This document shows, piece after piece, positions 4,222 to 6,562 of a stretch of 6,562 nucleotides of DNA. The position numbers were made by a program, and so were the translations under genes. The stretch is from positions 1 through 6,562 of the forward strand of contig CANFNN010000169.1 in NCBI GenBank assembly GCA_947448095.1, given 5' to 3'. The notes beneath the pieces were generated by a model, which was given only the letters and a program-made list of their open reading frames with translations, had not been told where the DNA came from and searched no databases. Each line of letters starts with the position of its first letter. The first letter of the stretch is position 1. This DNA comes from Bacteriovoracaceae bacterium (GTDB lineage: Bacteria > Bdellovibrionota > Bacteriovoracia > Bacteriovoracales > Bacteriovoracaceae).

Positions 4222-5666
4222 AAACGTCTAAAAATCTCATCATCTTTGTTATTATGTGCCTTGGCCTGCAAGCTCACGCCACTGACTATCTCATGTTCAT
4301 AGGTGCAGGTGGTGAGCCCGCTAAACAAAGCACGACTCTTTTTGATCCAATGATTAAGAATATGGCAACCTATGTGAATCAATCGCCAGGCCTAAAAGTG
4401 AATGTCGCCTTAAATGGAGGCCACGCAAAGACCGAAGAAATTATAAAGAATTCATTTGGGGCAGCAGAATCTAAAACCAATTTTCAAGAATCTGATTATA
4501 AGCGCCTGATTGAAAACTATAAAAAGAAGCTTGAAAACAATGAGATGGTTTCGGGTGATCAATTCATGATTTATATTGATAGTCATGGAGCTGAAAAGTA
4601 TGGAAACCTAAAAACTCATGCGATTGCCACCTCTGAGGGAAGTCTAACCAACCTGAATACATTGGCCGGAGCATCGGTCGTTAACCTTGACCAACTGGAA
4701 GAGTTAAAGAAACTTGCCAAGGCCAAGGGAGTAAAGATGGCGATCATTGATGGAAGTTGCCATTCAGGTAATACTCAATCATTAGCTGACGAGAATACCT
4801 GTGTCATCAGTAGTACTGGGCCTAATCATTACGCCTACTCTCCATTCAGTGAAAACTTTTCGGCCTCAATGGTCAAAGGCAAAAACTTAGAAGAAATATT
4901 TCTAGAGACTCGCGGCAAAGATACAACTGCAGCGCTTCCCATGATCTCAACTCAATCTGGGCAAGAGGTGACTGATCTGCTTTATAAAAAGATCACGCCC
5001 TTTCTTTATCATTTCGATAACGATCACGATAAACTGACGCCTTATCTAAAAAATCACGAATCTGACGAAAGCCAATGCCTGGCCGAAGAAAGTTATAGTT
5101 CGCTTGTTGAGACAATTAAAAAGATCGAAGAGTTGAATACTGTTTCGAAGAAGTTCCTTTGGTGGACTCGAAAGAAGATGACAGTCAATCTAACCAATTT
5201 AAAAGCTCTCCTAGCAAGCTATGAGAACTCAATGGTTCAAGTGCAAAGGCAGATGAAAGAATTAGGCCCTGATAGGCTTAACCAAAAAGAAATTTTTAGA
5301 ACCCCGTCACAGACTGTGCAATACAGCTGGAGGGATTTGTTGACCACAGACTACAAAACGATTGTGGCAGGTTTACAAGAACGATTAAAATCAGCAACAG
5401 ACTCTTGGGATATTGGGCAGATGAAGGACTTAATTTCAACTTATGACCAGGCCAATCTAAAAAAAGAAGAACTCATAAAGGCCCAACCAGACCTTGCGAA
5501 CATTATTGAAAAAGAAAGTGCGATAAAAAAATCAATTGCCTCGAATTATTTTACTGCTGCCGCGATTGGCAAAGAAGAACGGAAGCTTTACGCCGCCTTA
5601 TATAAATCGTCTCAGAAAGATCAACTGCTTGATGCTCCTAACCCCTGCCGCAATTTTAAACTTTAA
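4218..5666 (+). CDS. Secreted caspase-like (clan CD) cysteine peptidase
   Basis: 482 residues from ATG 4218, which overlaps the previous stop as ATGA and leaves a CGGA 9 nt upstream; ATG 4209 would put the SD against the start. Residues 1-21 are a signal peptide (cleavage after Ala-His-Ala). The catalytic domain, about 22-262, shows the clan CD order: a first strand YLMFIGAGG, the histidine strand MIYIDSHGAEK (His123), the cysteine strand MAIIDGSCHSG (Cys181, 58 residues later) and a following ISSTGPNHYAYSP strand like that after the cysteine in C13/C14 peptidases. Residues 285-475 form a mainly helical, charged region with coiled-coil character and a WWTRKK patch, bounded by Cys287 and Cys477. 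It is expected in the periplasm or outside the cell. Legumain-, metacaspase- or gingipain-like specificity cannot be decided. The 3' end overlaps cbpM by 11 bp. Confidence 0.82.
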   Translation: MKTSKNLIIFVIMCLGLQAHATDYLMFIGAGGEPAKQSTTLFDPMIKNMATYVNQSPGLKVNVALNGGHAKTEEIIKNSFGAAESKTNFQESDYKRLIENYKKKLENNEMVSGDQFMIYIDSHGAEKYGNLKTHAIATSEGSLTNLNTLAGASVVNLDQLEELKKLAKAKGVKMAIIDGSCHSGNTQSLADENTCVISSTGPNHYAYSPFSENFSASMVKGKNLEEIFLETRGKDTTAALPMISTQSGQEVTDLLYKKITPFLYHFDNDHDKLTPYLKNHESDESQCLAEESYSSLVETIKKIEELNTVSKKFLWWTRKKMTVNLTNLKALLASYENSMVQVQRQMKELGPDRLNQKEIFRTPSQTVQYSWRDLLTTDYKTIVAGLQERLKSATDSWDIGQMKDLISTYDQANLKKEELIKAQPDLANIIEKESAIKKSIASNYFTAAAIGKEERKLYAALYKSSQKDQLLDAPNPCRNFKL

Positions 5667-5937
5667 AAATCCGTGCATCGTTACGAAGTCCAAGATGAAG
5701 ATGATTTAGCTGATCAACGAGATGGAGAATGATTGGGACAGCCTCGTTATTAACACCCAATTTATTTTTTAATTCTGAAATTAATCTAATTCGACTCAAG
5801 TCATCTTCGTCTAACAACAATTTTTCAATCTCCATGGGTTGAATCCATTCGAATGAAATAAATTGTAGTATCTCCTCTGCTTCTATTCCGCAATGATTAG
5901 CGGCTTCTGAAATCTCAAAAGTTATAGTTGTTCTCAA
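5656..5937 (-). CDS. cbpM: CbpM, chaperone-modulatory protein for CbpA
   Basis: 93 residues, near the 101 of Escherichia coli CbpM. CbpM binds the J domain of the DnaJ-like co-chaperone CbpA and blocks its work with DnaK. The family pattern is present: TITFEISEAANHCGIEAEEI near the start (a MerR-like winged-helix beginning), then FEWIQPMEI, the DEDDLSRIRLISELKNKLGV helix and the PIILHLVDQLNHLHLGLR helix near the end. The start is TTG 5937, supported by a strong GAGGTGA 3-4 nt upstream and by a TTGA overlap with the cbpA stop; there is no better ATG. The pair is therefore translationally coupled. The tail overlaps the peptidase gene on the opposite strand by 11 bp. Confidence 0.87.
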   Translation of the reverse strand: MRTTITFEISEAANHCGIEAEEILQFISFEWIQPMEIEKLLLDEDDLSRIRLISELKNKLGVNNEAVPIILHLVDQLNHLHLGLRNDARIFKV

Positions 5938-6562
5938 GATTCACCTCTCGTGGCATTTTCATAAGCAGTTTCAGTTAATGGGACTCTTGGATTATAATCA
6001 AAAGCCCCCTTCCAACTGGACATGGCAGCAGTTAATTCGGGGCTTACTGTTTTAGGAAGAATCACTTTTAACACTACGATCTGATTTCCCGACTCCATTT
6101 GCCTTTGAATTCCCTTACCTTTAATACGAAGCTTGCTCCCCGTACTTACTCCTGGTGGGATTTTTAACATCACCGGCCCATGCATAGTCTGCACCGAAAC
6201 CTCGGCTCCCAAGATTCCTTCCATAAAACTGATTGGAAGCTCTGATTCAAGGTCGTTTCCAATCCGAGTCCAACCGGCCAACGGATCAACTGTGATTTCA
6301 ATAAAAGCATCGCCATGCTCTGATACATTGGCGCCTTGAATCCCTTGACCTTTAAAGCGAAGTTTTAATCCAGAACTTATTCCTGCAGGAATCTTTACCT
6401 GGAGATTTTTCCCATTGGATAAAGTAATAATCTTCTCAACACCGAGAATTGAATCCTTAAATCCAACAGACATTTTATATTGAATGTCTCTATCCACTTT
6501 TTGAGTTTGTTGCTCTTTCTTGGCCCTGAAAAGTTCGTCAAAAAAATCTTGCCCACCAAGAT
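5934..6562 (-). CDS. cbpA: CbpA/DnaJ-type co-chaperone, N-terminus outside the window
   Basis: 208 residues are visible in a frame open to the window edge, so a GTG at 6497 is internal. The J domain lies beyond the edge. The first visible residues (GGQDFFDELF) are the end of the glycine/phenylalanine linker. Two substrate-binding domains follow: CTD-I with IITLSNGKNLQVKIPAGI and GLKLRFKGQG, then CTD-II with DPLAGWTRIG, LPISFMEGILGAEV, MLKIPPGV and GSKLRIKGKG. No CxxCxGxG zinc-finger repeats occur between linker and CTD, so it is a class B, CbpA-like protein, not DnaJ itself. It would deliver unfolded proteins to DnaK and stimulate its ATPase. The identification as cbpA is strengthened by cbpM immediately downstream. 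Confidence 0.88.
   Translation of the reverse strand, partial: LGGQDFFDELFRAKKEQQTQKVDRDIQYKMSVGFKDSILGVEKIITLSNGKNLQVKIPAGISSGLKLRFKGQGIQGANVSEHGDAFIEITVDPLAGWTRIGNDLESELPISFMEGILGAEVSVQTMHGPVMLKIPPGVSTGSKLRIKGKGIQRQMESGNQIVVLKVILPKTVSPELTAAMSSWKGAFDYNPRVPLTETAYENATRGES

Noticed and set aside
4037..4382. Two minus-strand frames opposite the exported protein and peptidase start
   Set aside because: No SD or family features, and both lie opposite clear signal-peptide genes.
6133..6339. Plus-strand frame of 68 codons opposite cbpA
   Set aside because: Antisense shadow of the well-conserved DnaJ C-terminal domains.
5934..6562. Reading the DnaJ-like protein as a short complete gene starting at GTG 6497
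   Set aside because: The frame stays open to the window edge and the upstream residues match the G/F linker, so the gene is cut, not short.

Overview
This 6.56-kb window is densely packed, chromosomal-looking DNA that is AT-rich by eye. It carries eleven certain or probable complete genes or gene ends plus one cut gene at each edge. I see no tRNA, rRNA, CRISPR array, insertion sequence or attachment site. Signal peptides, a CbpA/CbpM co-chaperone pair, a FabZ-type dehydratase and a DUF2805/TIGR03643-type protein point to a Gram-negative bacterium. The style of the small hypotheticals recalls Bdellovibrionota (Bacteriovorax-like), but that is a weak inference and not proven by the sequence.

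Layout. Bases 1-802 (+): the 3' part of an OsmC/Ohr-family protein, then a small membrane protein with an unclear start codon. Bases 793-1125 (-): a DUF2805/TIGR03643-type protein. Bases 1192-2656 (+): a two-gene unit made of a FabZ-like hotdog dehydratase overlapping by 14 nt a fused DoxX-like membrane + DUF2071 protein. Bases 2619-3451: two paralogous four-helix DoxX-like membrane proteins transcribed head to head (- and +) from an 89-bp spacer. Bases 3413-3640 (-): a 75-residue charged, probably coiled-coil protein. Bases 3641-3852: a 212-bp spacer with a hairpin covering a strong Shine-Dalgarno site. Bases 3853-5666 (+): a two-gene secreted unit made of a small exported protein and a caspase-like (clan CD) cysteine peptidase, joined by an ATGA overlap. 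Bases 5656-6562 (-): cbpM and the 3' two thirds of cbpA, joined by a TTGA overlap.

How the genes fit together. Three units look like true functional pairs: dehydratase with DoxX-DUF2071, small secreted protein with caspase-like peptidase, and CbpA with its inhibitor CbpM. The most interesting unit is the secreted peptidase, with His123/Cys181 and a 220-residue helical tail bounded by two cysteines, together with its translationally coupled exported partner. Three DoxX-superfamily modules lie within 1.8 kb. All four convergent gene pairs overlap tail to tail (10, 38, 39 and 11 bp), so no intrinsic terminator can sit between them without lying inside coding sequence.
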